Position numbers and translations under genes: made by a program. From Halobacterium noricense (GTDB lineage: Archaea > Halobacteriota > Halobacteria > Halobacteriales > Halobacteriaceae), in the NCBI RefSeq assembly GCF_021233435.1, contig NZ_CP089468.1, positions 806,001-870,000 on the forward strand: 64,000 nt of DNA, in the 5' to 3' direction. A model generated the notes under the pieces. The model saw only the letters and a list, made by a program, of their open reading frames with translations. It searched no databases and was not told the DNA's origin. This document shows, piece by piece, positions 33,413-42,641 of the stretch (the stretch's first letter is position 1; each line of letters opens with the position of its first letter).

Positions 33413-34927
33413 ATGACCGCCGTCTGGGTGCTCGGCGACCAGCTCTCCGGCGAGCGCGGCCCGCTCGCCGACGACCCCGAGCGCGTCCTCTTCGTGGAAG
33501 CCAGCGAGTTCGCACGCCGGCAGCGCTACCACCCGCAGAAGCTCACGCTCGTCTTCGCCGCGATGCGAAACCTCGCCGACGATCTGCGAGCGGACGGCGT
33601 GGACGTCGTCTACGAACGCGCGGGCTCCTTCGGCGACGGCCTCGACGCGTACTTCGACACCCACCCAGGCGACGAATTAGTGGTTCAGCGGCCCGCGACC
33701 CACGGTGCCGCCGACCGCCTCCGGGAACTCGTCGAAGCGCGCGGCGGCAGCCTGCGCGTCGTCGAGAACGAGCAGTTCCTCCGTTCGCCCGCGGCGTTCG
33801 ACGCGTGGGCCGTCGACCGCGACGGCGACGCCTACAGCCACGAGGCGTTCTACCGCTGGATGCGCCGCGAGACGGGCTACCTGTTGGTCGACGGCGACCC
33901 CGAGGGTGGCGAGTGGAACTACGACGACCAGAACCGCGAGACGCCGCCCGACGACTACGAGAGCCCGGAACTTCCGAACTTCGAGTACGGCGAGCACGTC
34001 CCCGAAGTCCGCGAGTGGGTCGCCGAGGCGTTCGACACGTGGGGCGACCCAGAGGGGTTCGGGTGGCCGGTGACCCGCGAGCACGCCGAGCGCGCACTCG
34101 CCGACTTCCTCGACCACCGGCTCGCTGACTTCGGGTCCTACGAGGACGCGATGCTCGCCGACGACTGGCACCTCGACCACAGCCTGCTGTCGGCGGCGCT
34201 GAACGTCGGCCTGCTCGGCCCGCGAGAAGTCGTGGACGCCGCCATCGCCGCGTACCGCAACCGCGACGACGTTCCACTGAACTCCATCGAGGGGTTCGTC
34301 CGCCAAGTCATCGGGTGGCGGGAGTTCGTGCGCCACGTCTACCGCCGCGAGATGCCCGCGCTGGCGGACGCGAACCAACTCGACCAGACCCGCGACCTGC
34401 CGCCGCTGTACTGGGACCCGGACGCGACCGAGATGGCCTGCGTCGGGGCTGCGGTCGGGCGCGTCCACGACCGCGGCTACACCCACCACATCGAGCGGCT
34501 GATGGTGCTGTCGAACTTCGCGTTGCTGTACGGTGCCAGCCCGCAGGCGCTCAACGAGTGGTTCTACGGCGGGTTCGTGGACGCTTACCACTGGGTCGTC
34601 ACGCCGAACGTCGTCGGCATGGGATCGTTTGGCACCGCGGCGTTCACCACGAAGCCGTACGCGGCGTCCGCGAACTACGTCGACCGCATGAGCGACTTCT
34701 GTGCGGGCTGCCGGTACGACCCGGACAGCACGACCGGCCCCGACGCCTGCCCGTTCAACAGCCTCTACTGGGACTTCCTCGCCGACCACGAGGACGCCCT
34801 CCGCGCGAACCACCGGATGGGGCTGGTGTACGGCCACCTCGACGACAAGCGCGACGCCGGCAACCTCGCGGCGATTCGCGAGCGCGCCGACGAAGTTCGT
34901 TCGCTCGCCGAATCCGGGGACCTCTGA
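33413..34927 (+). CDS. Fe-S bacterial-type cryptochrome / (6-4) photolyase
   Basis: A 504-residue photolyase-superfamily flavoprotein of the FeS-BCP (PhrB-like) group, which repairs (6-4) photoproducts in DNA or senses light. The N-terminal alpha/beta domain (VWVLGDQLSGERGPL) would hold a lumazine antenna; the helical C-terminal part binds FAD. Four Cys at about 343, 430, 433 and 446 (MACVG, CAGC, DACPFN) are the expected [4Fe-4S] ligands. Length matches PhrB (about 505). The ATG giving MTAVWVLGDQ is chosen over an earlier start. Repair versus signalling cannot be decided by sequence alone. Confidence 0.92.
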   Translation: MTAVWVLGDQLSGERGPLADDPERVLFVEASEFARRQRYHPQKLTLVFAAMRNLADDLRADGVDVVYERAGSFGDGLDAYFDTHPGDELVVQRPATHGAADRLRELVEARGGSLRVVENEQFLRSPAAFDAWAVDRDGDAYSHEAFYRWMRRETGYLLVDGDPEGGEWNYDDQNRETPPDDYESPELPNFEYGEHVPEVREWVAEAFDTWGDPEGFGWPVTREHAERALADFLDHRLADFGSYEDAMLADDWHLDHSLLSAALNVGLLGPREVVDAAIAAYRNRDDVPLNSIEGFVRQVIGWREFVRHVYRREMPALADANQLDQTRDLPPLYWDPDATEMACVGAAVGRVHDRGYTHHIERLMVLSNFALLYGASPQALNEWFYGGFVDAYHWVVTPNVVGMGSFGTAAFTTKPYAASANYVDRMSDFCAGCRYDPDSTTGPDACPFNSLYWDFLADHEDALRANHRMGLVYGHLDDKRDAGNLAAIRERADEVRSLAESGDL

Positions 34928-34982
34928 GCCGTCGCCGGATTCGGCCACCGCGTTCATGGGCGGGGCAGCACTCACGCCGATT

Positions 34983-35252
34983 ATGGCAGGCATCAATCCG
35001 GACGCGCCGACCGACCCGCTCACCGACGTTCCCGAACACGTCGAGGGCGCGCGGCTCGCTGGCGTCGACGCGACGGGCGTCCCAATCTACTTCGACGAGG
35101 CGAACGAGCGGGCCTTCGAGGCCATCGAGCGCGACGGCGAGTGGGTCGTCGGCGAGGAGCGCACCCGCGGCGCGCTCGCGGACGTCGTCGACGACATCGG
35201 CGCGCTCACGGGCTGGAAGGTGCTCTCGCCGTTCGGCCGCGGCGAGGAGTGA
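34983..35252 (+). CDS. Small acidic protein, unknown
   Basis: An 89-residue protein, MAGINPDAPTDPLTDVPEHV at the start, with a beta/alpha core (VDATGVPIYFDEANERAFEA) and a short Trp-containing end (GALTGWKVLSPFGRG). No family is recognised. It follows the photolyase by about 55 bases and might be cotranscribed. The ATG was chosen at this site because the open frame upstream overlaps the photolyase gene out of frame; a second possible start nine codons earlier (MGGAALTPI) exists. Confidence 0.55.
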   Translation: MAGINPDAPTDPLTDVPEHVEGARLAGVDATGVPIYFDEANERAFEAIERDGEWVVGEERTRGALADVVDDIGALTGWKVLSPFGRGEE

Positions 35253-35315
35253 GTGTGGTCGCGGCGGGGAGCGGGCTGGCCGTCGCGCCGCGGACCCGAT
35301 TACGGAGACGTAACG

Positions 35316-35338
35316 GGCTATCGTTAGGTAGCCTTAAC
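35316..35338. promoter_or_regulatory. Overlapping palindromes upstream of the HxlR regulator
   Basis: Two overlapping inverted repeats sit about 25-47 bases before the HxlR start: GGCTA-tcgttagg-TAGCC (35316-35333) and near-palindromic GTTAGG-tag-CCTTAAC (35323-35338). They occupy the expected TATA/BRE region, so a bound protein would compete with initiation. Autoregulation is the simplest reading; resemblance of TTAGG..CCTTAA to metal-regulator boxes was noted but is weak. Confidence 0.35.
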
Positions 35339-35362
35339 TGGCGGTCGGCCCTATTGGTGGTC

Positions 35363-35734
35363 ATGAGCGATACCGAGCAGTTGCCCGCGTGGTGTCCCGG
35401 CGACGGCTGGTGTTCGATTACCGCGACGGCCTCCCTCGTCGGGAAGAAGTGGCACCCAGTCATCATCCACCGGCTGCTCACGCGCGGCCCGCTCGGCTTC
35501 AACGCCCTCCAGGAGGAAGTCGACGGCATCTCCAGCAAGGTGCTCTCCGAGAGCCTCGACGACCTGGAGGAGAAGCAGGTCGTCTCCCGGACCATCGTCA
35601 GCGAGAAGCCCGTCCGCGTGGAGTACGCGCTCACCGAACTCGGCGAGTCCCTAAAACCGGTCGTGACCGCGCTCGAAGACTGGGGGAACGAACACCTCGA
35701 ACCGGTCGACGAAGAAGCGGCCTCGCTCGTCTGA
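35363..35734 (+). CDS. HxlR-family winged-helix regulator
   Basis: A 123-residue HxlR-type DNA-binding protein. The segment LVGKKWHPVIIHRLLTRGPLG is the family signature, followed by the recognition region SSKVLSESLDDLEEKQVVSR and wing VRVEYALTELG. The N-terminus contains WCPGDGWCS with two Cys just before helix 1, a position where HxlR/HypR proteins use Cys for redox or aldehyde sensing. Palindromes lie immediately upstream (separate entry). Target genes are unknown. Confidence 0.9.
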   Translation: MSDTEQLPAWCPGDGWCSITATASLVGKKWHPVIIHRLLTRGPLGFNALQEEVDGISSKVLSESLDDLEEKQVVSRTIVSEKPVRVEYALTELGESLKPVVTALEDWGNEHLEPVDEEAASLV

Positions 35735-35799
35735 ACGTCACGAACGGGAGAAAAACCTGCGGCTCCGAACGGAGCGAAACGTGACGACCGGAGGAACCG

Positions 35800-36093
35800 C
35801 TAGTCGAGAACGGCTTCCGCTTCGGCTTCTTTCTCGGCGGGCTCCTCGGCGTCCTCCTCGCTCTCGTCGATGGAGAGCCGGTAGAGGTTCTGCCGGGCGT
35901 CCGGGATGTAGATGTCCTTCTCCACGACGTCGGCGTCCTGGAGGCGGTCGAGGGCGTCCCGGACCGTGCGCTGGGACAGCCGGGAGTTCTCGACGATCTG
36001 TTTCTGCGTGAGTCCGCCGTTGTACTCCAGTACTTTCAGCACGAGCTTCGCACTCGGGGGTAGGTCCTGAACGAGTTCGTCGGTCGTCGTCAT
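35800..36093 (-). CDS. Winged-helix (MarR/TrmB-like) regulator
   Basis: A 97-residue DNA-binding protein: PPSAKLVLKVLEYNGGLTQK, then ENSRLSQRTVRDALDRLQDA and a wing DIYIPDARQNLYRL, followed by a very acidic Glu/Ala tail (DAEEPAEKEAEAEA). It is a common haloarchaeal MarR/TrmB-like type that may act broadly. The ATG follows a region without obvious TATA. It lies convergent to the HxlR gene and upstream of nothing on its strand within 150 bases. Confidence 0.85.
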   Translation of the reverse strand: MTTTDELVQDLPPSAKLVLKVLEYNGGLTQKQIVENSRLSQRTVRDALDRLQDADVVEKDIYIPDARQNLYRLSIDESEEDAEEPAEKEAEAEAVLD

Positions 36094-36243
36094 CTACTAC
36101 ATACTGGGGACGCCACCCCCTTTAGCGCTCGGTAACGGAGGTGTGAGCCAGTTACCATCGGGTAACCTCCCCCCGGTTCGCGGCGCGGAACCGCGACGCT
36201 ATTCCGGGCGAGTACGCGGTACAGCGCGAGGATAGCCGGACCG

Positions 36244-36546
36244 CTACACGGTGTCGGCGTGGACGTCTTCGGTGTACGTGCGCTTCCACGCGACGACGTT
36301 CTCGATGGCGTCCCGGCCCGCGTCCGTGATGCGGTAGTAGTTCGTCCGGGAGTCGCGTTCGCCCTTCTCGACGAGGCCGCGCTCGGCCAGCGAGTCGAGG
36401 TTCTGGTAGACGCGGGCGTGCAACACCTCAGAGCCGTAGTACGATTCGAGTTCCGACTGAATTTCCATGCCCTTCGGGTCGTCGAGCCCGCAGAGCACGC
36501 AGAGGATGTCCCGCTGGAAGCCCGTCGTCTCGTCTCGCTGTCCCAT
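36244..36546 (-). CDS. PadR-family regulator
   Basis: A 100-residue PadR-like winged helix: FQRDILCVLCGLDDPKGMEI, then VLHARVYQNLDSLAERGLVE and wing DSRTNYYRITDAG. The strong TATA-like TTATAATTTTA lies about 24 bases upstream of the ATG (MGQRDETTGF), implying a leaderless mRNA. A GTG four codons further upstream would put the start too close to the TATA. It sits directly downstream of the CopZ/CopA genes on the same strand, but with its own promoter, so a copper role is only a possibility. Confidence 0.88.
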   Translation of the reverse strand: MGQRDETTGFQRDILCVLCGLDDPKGMEIQSELESYYGSEVLHARVYQNLDSLAERGLVEKGERDSRTNYYRITDAGRDAIENVVAWKRTYTEDVHADTV

Positions 36547-36564
36547 AGACAGACTCACTCATCG

Positions 36565-36575
36565 TAAAATTATAA
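36565..36575 (-). promoter_or_regulatory. TATA box of the PadR-type gene
   Basis: AT-rich TTATAATTTTA on the minus strand in GC-rich surroundings, centred about 24 bases from the ATG, as for a leaderless haloarchaeal transcript. Confidence 0.6.
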
Positions 36576-36601
36576 CTATTTCGCCGGGAAGTTAACTGCA
36601 G

Positions 36602-36805
36602 TCAGTCGGCGAGCTCCGCTTCGTAGCCCGCGAACTCCACCGACTCCACGAGGTCCTCGACGTCGGCGTCGCCCTCGACGGTTGCGACGCCCTCCTCGCG
36701 GTCCGCGTTCGTCTCGTCGACGCCGTCCACGCCGGACAGCGCGTTCTCGACGATGTCCTCGCAGCCCTCACAGCCCATGCTTTCGACGGTGAGTGTCGTC
36801 GTCAT
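36602..36805 (-). CDS. copZ: CopZ-like heavy-metal chaperone
   Basis: A 67-residue single HMA domain with the metal site MGCEGCED (Cys-x2-Cys) near the N-terminus and the typical betaalphabetabetaalphabeta length. It probably delivers Cu(I) to the P-type ATPase encoded next upstream on the same strand, 80 bases away. Glu-rich surfaces are typical of halophiles. MTTTLTVESMGCEGC is the start. Specificity for copper is inferred from the neighbour. Confidence 0.9.
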   Translation of the reverse strand: MTTTLTVESMGCEGCEDIVENALSGVDGVDETNADREEGVATVEGDADVEDLVESVEFAGYEAELAD

Positions 36806-36885
36806 GTCGACAGCACGTACACAGTCCGCCGGCTAGGGTTTTTCGGCTTCTCGCGAAGCCGCCAAACGAGTCGCTGCGGAGTTCG

Positions 36886-39477
36886 CTACCGCCCGAACAG
36901 CCGATAGTCCTCGTCCGGCGTGTATCTCCTGAACAGCAGGCTGTTCGTGAGCACGCTGACGCTGGAGATGGCCATCGCGACCGCCGCCAGCACCGGCTGG
37001 AGCAGCCCCAGCGACGCCAGCGGAATCATCGCGGTGTTGTAGCCCAGCGCCCAGAAGAGGTTCTGCTTGATCTTCGAGAGCGTCCCCTCGCTGACGCGGA
37101 TGGCCTTCACGACGTCGTAGGGGTCGTCGCGCATCAGCGTGACGTCCGCGGCCTCGATGGCGACGTCCGTCCCGGAGCCGATGGCGACGCCGACGTACGC
37201 CGTCGCGAGCGCGGGCGCGTCGTTGACGCCGTCCCCGACCATCATCGCCTGCGTGCCGTCCGCCTGAATGGCTTCGACGGCGTCCGCCTTCTCGTCGGGG
37301 AGCACGCTCGCCCGGACGTTCTCGGGGTCGACGCCGACCTGCTCGGCGACGGCGCGCGCGGTGCGTTCGTTGTCCCCCGTAATCACGTGCACGTCGACGC
37401 CGCGCTCGCGGAGGTCCGCGACGGCGCGCGCCGAACTCTCCTTGACGGTGTCGGCGTCCGCGACGACGCCTGCGACGCGGCCGTCGACGGCGACCAGCAT
37501 CGCCGTCTTTCCCTCGCGTTCGAGGCGCTCCATCTCGGCTTCCGCGGGCGTGACGTCGACGCCTGCGTCTTCGAGGAGCTTCCGGTTGCCGACGAGCACC
37601 TCGCGCCCGTCGACAGTGGCTCTCACGCCCTGCCCGGGGACGTTCTCGAACTCCTCGGCGTCGCCGACGTCGACGCCGCGCTCGCGCGCGCCCTCGACGA
37701 TTGCCTGGCCGAGCGGGTGCTCACTGCCGGATTCGGCGGCTGCGGCCATCCGGAGGACGAACGACTCGTCGTCCGCCTCTTCGGATTCGGGTGCCGCCAC
37801 TGCGCCGCCGTCCGGGGCCGCGTGCTCGTCGTCCAGGATGGCAACGACGTCGGTCAGTTCCATCTCGCCGGTCGTGAGCGTGCCCGTCTTGTCGAAGACG
37901 ACCGTGTCGACGTCCCGAACGCGTTCGAGGATGTCGCCGCCCTTGAACAGGACGCCGTTCTGCGCGCCGATGCTCGTGCCGACCATCGTCGCCGCGGGCG
38001 TCGCGAGCCCGAGCGCGCAGGGGCACGCGATGAGCACCGCCGACGCGAACACGACGACGCTGAACTCGAAGACGCCCACCGCCGCGGGCCCGCCGACCAC
38101 GACGCCCCACAGCGGGAGCGCGCCGACGACGCCCGCGAGCGCGTCGGGGAATGCGTACCAGACGACCGCCCAGAAGACGGCGTTGAGGATGACCGCGGGC
38201 ACGAAGTACGCGGAGATGCGGTCGGCGACGTTCTGAATCTCCGGCTGGCGGGACTGGGCCTCCTTGACCGTCTGGACGATTTGCTGGATGGCCGTGTCCT
38301 CGCCGACCTTCGTCGCCTCCACGACGAGCACGCCGTTCTCGTTGACGGTGGAGCCGACCACTTCGTCGCCGGATTCCTTCGAGACTGGAACCGATTCGCC
38401 GGTCACCATCGATTCGTCGACCGCGGACTCGCCCTCGACGACTACGCCGTCCGTGGGAATCTTCTCGCCGGGCCGCACCTTCATCCGGTCGCCGACTTCG
38501 ACCTCGGAGAGCGGAATCTCTTCTTCAGTACCGTCCTCGCGAACGACGGTCGCGGTGTCGGCCTCCATTTCGAGGAGCTTCCGGAGGGCGTCGCTGGCTT
38601 GGCTCTTCGAGCGGGCTTCGAGGTAGTTCCCGAGCGTGATGAATACGAGGATGAGCGCGGCCGTGTCGAAGTACAGCCCCGCCTCCGGGAGGATACCGAG
38701 CAGCGCGACGACGGAGTAGCCGTACGCGGTCGTCGAGCCGAGCGCGATGAGCACGTCCATGTTCGCGGTCCGATTCTTCACCAGCGCCTTGTAGGAATTT
38801 TCCAGGAACTCGCGGCCGAGAACCGCGTAGACCGGCGTCGCGAGCAGGAACTCCACCCAGCCGAAGCGCGCGCCGAAGACGGTCTCCGGGAGGATACCCC
38901 CGCCGAGGAGGTGGGTCTCCACGACGAAGAACAACAGCGGCACGGACAGCAGCGCGCCGAACAGCGTGAGGTTGCGCTGGCGGCGGGTCTCGGCCTCACG
39001 CGCCGCGTCGGCAGCGCTCCGACTATCCTCCGTGCTCTCGCTGTCCTCCCCGCTCTCCTCGTGGACGGGCGTGTAGCCAGCGTCTTCGATGGCCGCGTAG
39101 ACGTCGTCGAAGTCCACCTCCGCGGGGTTGTAGCGGACGCTGACCTCGTCGGTGGCGTAGTTCGCGTCCACCGAGATAACGCCTGCTACGTCGCCGACGG
39201 CGTCCTCGATGGTCGTCGCGCAGTTCGCACACGACATGTCCGTCACGGAAATCGCCCGGTCGTCGTCGACGGGGTCGTAGCCGGCGTCCTCGATGGCCGC
39301 GTAGATGCCGGCCAGCGACGCCTCGTCGGGGTCGTACTCGACGGTGCCGCCGTCCGTCGCGAAGTTCACGTCGGCGTCGTGGACGCCGTCGAGGGCGGTG
39401 ACCGCGTCCGCCACGGTCGACGCGCAGTTCGCGCACGTCATCCCCGAGACGTCGATGTGGATTCGGCGCTCTGTCAT
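36886..39477 (-). CDS. copA: Cu(I)-exporting P-type ATPase CopA
   Basis: An 863-residue P1B-type ATPase that pumps Cu(I) out of the cytoplasm. Two N-terminal HMA domains have CANC sites (Cys 15/18 and 83/86). The actuator motif TGES is at about 359-362, the ion-site CPC at 485-487 in transmembrane helix 6, phospho-acceptor Asp 529 in DKTGT, the P-domain [10 protein letters not shown] near 790, and a conserved HP pair (SEHPLG) in the nucleotide domain. CPC with two HMA domains fits the Cu+ subgroup rather than Zn/Cd. The ATG is unambiguous; copZ lies 80 bases downstream. Confidence 0.97.
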   Translation of the reverse strand: MTERRIHIDVSGMTCANCASTVADAVTALDGVHDADVNFATDGGTVEYDPDEASLAGIYAAIEDAGYDPVDDDRAISVTDMSCANCATTIEDAVGDVAGVISVDANYATDEVSVRYNPAEVDFDDVYAAIEDAGYTPVHEESGEDSESTEDSRSAADAAREAETRRQRNLTLFGALLSVPLLFFVVETHLLGGGILPETVFGARFGWVEFLLATPVYAVLGREFLENSYKALVKNRTANMDVLIALGSTTAYGYSVVALLGILPEAGLYFDTAALILVFITLGNYLEARSKSQASDALRKLLEMEADTATVVREDGTEEEIPLSEVEVGDRMKVRPGEKIPTDGVVVEGESAVDESMVTGESVPVSKESGDEVVGSTVNENGVLVVEATKVGEDTAIQQIVQTVKEAQSRQPEIQNVADRISAYFVPAVILNAVFWAVVWYAFPDALAGVVGALPLWGVVVGGPAAVGVFEFSVVVFASAVLIACPCALGLATPAATMVGTSIGAQNGVLFKGGDILERVRDVDTVVFDKTGTLTTGEMELTDVVAILDDEHAAPDGGAVAAPESEEADDESFVLRMAAAAESGSEHPLGQAIVEGARERGVDVGDAEEFENVPGQGVRATVDGREVLVGNRKLLEDAGVDVTPAEAEMERLEREGKTAMLVAVDGRVAGVVADADTVKESSARAVADLRERGVDVHVITGDNERTARAVAEQVGVDPENVRASVLPDEKADAVEAIQADGTQAMMVGDGVNDAPALATAYVGVAIGSGTDVAIEAADVTLMRDDPYDVVKAIRVSEGTLSKIKQNLFWALGYNTAMIPLASLGLLQPVLAAVAMAISSVSVLTNSLLFRRYTPDEDYRLFGR

Positions 39478-39586
39478 TACGTGCTAGTACGGTCTACTCG
39501 TTCAAGCGAATTCCCCCTTCGGAAGCAAACTACAGAACGAGTCGTACCTTCGAATCCAAAACGACTGGCCGGGGATGCTACGCAAC

Positions 39587-40003
39587 TCACAGGTGAAGGA
39601 CGGCGAACGCGGCGGCGAGGCCAGCGAGCGCGACGAGGTTGAGGCCGACGGACTGCTTGTGGTAGCGCGCGAACGCGTCGGAGCCGGCAGCCTCCATCTT
39701 CGGAATCAACTGATAGCGCGCGTAGAGGTTCGCGAGGAACGCCGCCACGACGCCGACGTCCGCGACGAGGGCTGGCTCGGCGACGTCGGCGACGGTGGGT
39801 CCGAGCGCCCACACGACGAGTACGATTGTGCCCATCCAGATGCCGAACGAGTAGTAGCGCGGGAAGACGACGTTGACCGCGTCGCCGGCGCGCTCCTCGC
39901 CGAGTTCGTCGAACAGCGCGGGCGCGGCGACGAACGAGAAGAAGACGATGCTGCCGAGCCACATGCCGAGCGCGGCGTGCACGACGAGGGAGCCGAGACT
40001 CAT
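39587..40003 (-). CDS. DUF4149-type membrane protein
   Basis: A 138-residue protein with four transmembrane helices. The segment LGMWLGSIVFFSFVAAPALF at the N-terminus and RYYSFGIWMGTIVL in the middle match the DUF4149 family, whose role is unknown. The last part (FARYHKQSVGLNLVALAGL) also fits. The ATG giving MSLGSLVVHAALG is chosen; the frame upstream stays open into the TrkA-type promoter but is basic and atypical. It is divergent from the potassium channel gene, starts 71 bases apart. Confidence 0.8.
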   Translation of the reverse strand: MSLGSLVVHAALGMWLGSIVFFSFVAAPALFDELGEERAGDAVNVVFPRYYSFGIWMGTIVLVVWALGPTVADVAEPALVADVGVVAAFLANLYARYQLIPKMEAAGSDAFARYHKQSVGLNLVALAGLAAAFAVLHL

Positions 40004-40073
40004 GTCCACCACCTCGGTGGCCAGCCCTCTCAACGTTCGGGTTTTAAGTCCAGTGCGCGGGTAGCTCACAGCG

Positions 40074-41717
40074 ATGTCGAGACAGGAGCGCCGCGTGCTC
40101 GCGTACGCCGGCCTCCTCGTGGCCGTCGCAGCGACGTACACCGTCGCGTTCAAGCACGGGATGGCGTTCTTCGAGGGCCGCGAACTGACCTACGTCGAGT
40201 CCCTCCAGTTCGTCGGGCAGACGTTCACCACCACTGGGTACGGCGAGTACGCGCCGTGGACGTCGAACGTGATGCTGATTACGGTTGTCGTGATGCAGCT
40301 CAGCGGCGTCTTCCTCATCTTCCTGACGCTGCCGCTGTTCGTCGTGCCGTGGATAGAGGAGCGCCTGGAGGTCGAGCCGCCCCACAGCGTCGACCTCGAA
40401 GACCACGTCGTCATCTGCGGGTTCGGGGCGCGCGACGAGACGCTCGCCGCGGAACTGGACGCGCAGGGCGTCGAGTACGTCGTCCTCACCGACGACCGCG
40501 AGACCGCGCTCTCGCTGTACGAGGACGGCTGGCGCGCGGTCCACGGCGACCCGGAGACCGAGCGCGGCCTCGAACGCGCGAACGTCGCGGACGCCCGCAC
40601 GGTCGTCCTCGACGAGAGCGACGAGCGCAACGCCACCATCGCGTTGACCGTCGGCGACCTCGCGCCCAACGTCCAGACGGTCTGTTTCGTGGAGGACCCG
40701 TCGCTGGCGGAGTACCTCCGGTACGCGGGCGCGGACCGCGTGCTCGGGCCGCGGGAGATTCTCGGCCGGAGCCTCGCGCGCAACGTCACGACCAGCATCA
40801 CGTCCCGGCTCGGAGACGCGGTCGAAATCGGCGAGAACTTCGAGGTCGTGGAGATGCCCGTCCAGTACGGCAGCGACCTCGACCGTGCCACGCTCCGCGA
40901 GACTGACCTGCTCGAACCCGGCGGCGTGAACGCGGTCGGCGCGTGGTTCGCGGGCGAGTTCGTCGGCTCCCCGGACCCCGACCGCGAGCTCACGCGCAAC
41001 ACCGTGTTGCTGGTCGCCGGCCGCGAGGACGACCTCGAAGCCTTCGAGGAGCGCACGCTCGCGCCCACCGACGAACAGGGCGACGAGTACGTCGTCGTCG
41101 CGGGGTACGGCGAGGTCGGGTCGACCGTCCGCGAGGTGCTCGACGAGGAAGACATCGACACGACGGTCGTGGACATCGAGGACCGCCCCGGCGTGGACAT
41201 CGTTGGGGATGCAACGGAGGGCGGGACGCTGCGCACCGCGGGCATCGAGGACGCGACCGCGCTCGTGCTCGCGCTCGGCGACGACACGTCGACGGTGTTC
41301 GCCACGCTCGTCGCCCGTGAAGAGAGCGAGCGCGTGGAGATTCTCTGCCGGGCGAACGACACCGAGAGCGCCCGGAAGCTCTACGCGGCGGGCGCGGACT
41401 ACGTGCTGTCGCTGGCGACCGTCGCCGGCCGGATGCTCGCCCAGACCATCCTCGACGAGGACGTGATGGCCCTCGACAAGCAAATCGACGTCGTGCGCAC
41501 CGAGGCACCGGCGCTCGTCGGACAGACGCTCGCGGAGGCGGACGTCCGCGCTCGCACCGGGTGTACGGTGGTCGCGGTCCAGCGCAACGGCGACGTCGTC
41601 TCCCAGCCCGACGCCGACTTCCGGATTCGCGAGGGGGACGCGCTCGTCGTGGTGGGCGCGGACGCGGACGTCGCGCGGTTCAACGAGGTCGCGGGCGTGC
41701 ATGTTGGCCCCCCGTGA
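40074..41717 (+). CDS. Potassium channel fused to two TrkA-N/C modules
   Basis: A 547-residue protein. Two transmembrane helices (about 8-26 and 64-90) flank a pore helix and a K+ selectivity filter TTTGYGEY (about 53-59). Then come two RCK (TrkA-N plus TrkA-C) modules: first Rossmann start VVICGFGARDE, second VVVAGYGEVGS, ending in a TrkA-C domain near 470-545 (ALVGQTLAEADVRAR). This is a K+ channel or uptake subunit gated by nucleotide or Ca2+. A TATA-like GTTTTAAG lies 35 bases before the ATG. It fits potassium handling in a halophile. Confidence 0.92.
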   Translation: MSRQERRVLAYAGLLVAVAATYTVAFKHGMAFFEGRELTYVESLQFVGQTFTTTGYGEYAPWTSNVMLITVVVMQLSGVFLIFLTLPLFVVPWIEERLEVEPPHSVDLEDHVVICGFGARDETLAAELDAQGVEYVVLTDDRETALSLYEDGWRAVHGDPETERGLERANVADARTVVLDESDERNATIALTVGDLAPNVQTVCFVEDPSLAEYLRYAGADRVLGPREILGRSLARNVTTSITSRLGDAVEIGENFEVVEMPVQYGSDLDRATLRETDLLEPGGVNAVGAWFAGEFVGSPDPDRELTRNTVLLVAGREDDLEAFEERTLAPTDEQGDEYVVVAGYGEVGSTVREVLDEEDIDTTVVDIEDRPGVDIVGDATEGGTLRTAGIEDATALVLALGDDTSTVFATLVAREESERVEILCRANDTESARKLYAAGADYVLSLATVAGRMLAQTILDEDVMALDKQIDVVRTEAPALVGQTLAEADVRARTGCTVVAVQRNGDVVSQPDADFRIREGDALVVVGADADVARFNEVAGVHVGPP

Positions 41718-41896
41718 CCACGCACGCGAGCAACGCCATTGAAGTGATATTTTGTCGGCGAGCGCGCACGACCAGACGCGGGCGTACGGACGCTGCGGGG
41801 CGGCTATCCGCCGATTGAAACCGGCGTAGGCCCCGCTATCCCGCACATACTTATGTGTCTCCGTACAACTATCGGCCAGCGGAACAGGCCGAAGCG

Positions 41897-42574
41897 ATGT
41901 CGGTTTCGCCCGTACAAATGACGTACAACGTCGATGGGGTACTCCCCACCGGGCTCGTTTCGGGGTTCGACGACGGCACGAACCTCCTGTTGAGCGGCCC
42001 GGCGATGTCCGGTAAGCGCGAGCTCCTCCTGTCGCTGCTGGCGCGCGGCGAGGCCGACGGCGATGGTTCCGTCATCGTGACGGCCCGCGACCCGGCAGAG
42101 GAGGTGGCCACCGAGTACGCCGACGCGGTCGGCGCGGAGCCCCGGTTCCTCCGCATCATCGACTGCGTCAGCGCACAGAGCGGCAGCGCTACGAACGGCG
42201 ACAACACCCACTACGTCTCCTCACCGGGCGACCTGACGGGGATGGGCATCGAGTTCTCGGAAGTCGCGCGCAGCGCCGGCGGCGCGGGCGTCGACCGGCT
42301 TCGCGTGGGCTTCGACTCGCTGTCCCCCCTGTTGATGTACGTCGACCTCCAGCGGCTCTTCCGGTTCCTCCACGTGTTCACGAGCCAGATACAGTCACAG
42401 GGCTGGCTGGGCGTGTTCTCTGTCGACCCGGAGAGCCACGACGACCAGACCATCAACACCATCAGCCAGCTGTTCGACGGCGTTATCGACGTCCGGCTGA
42501 CTGACGACGGCGACCGCGAAGTCCGCGTGCGTGGCGTCACCGACACGCCGACCGAGTGGACCGTCGTGGAGTGA
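41897..42574 (+). CDS. KaiC/RAD55-like RecA-superfamily ATPase
   Basis: A 225-residue single-domain ATPase. Walker A reads GPAMSGKREL near residue 36, and Walker B lies in LRVGFDSLSPL. The rest (FLHVFTSQIQSQGWLGVFSVDP, then ISQLFDGVIDVRLTDDGD) matches haloarchaeal KaiC/RAD55-type proteins that are thought to act in signalling or taxis. A GTG 42 bases upstream would add YNYRPAEQAE, but a CATACTTATG TATA-like stretch lies there, so the ATG (MSVSPVQMTYNVD) is preferred. No circadian partner genes are nearby. Confidence 0.85.
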   Translation: MSVSPVQMTYNVDGVLPTGLVSGFDDGTNLLLSGPAMSGKRELLLSLLARGEADGDGSVIVTARDPAEEVATEYADAVGAEPRFLRIIDCVSAQSGSATNGDNTHYVSSPGDLTGMGIEFSEVARSAGGAGVDRLRVGFDSLSPLLMYVDLQRLFRFLHVFTSQIQSQGWLGVFSVDPESHDDQTINTISQLFDGVIDVRLTDDGDREVRVRGVTDTPTEWTVVE

Positions 42575-42641
42575 GCAACGGTTCTTTCGCCGCCGTTGCA
42601 GTCGAACGAACTAAACATGCGCCGAGCACCTCTGCGAACAG

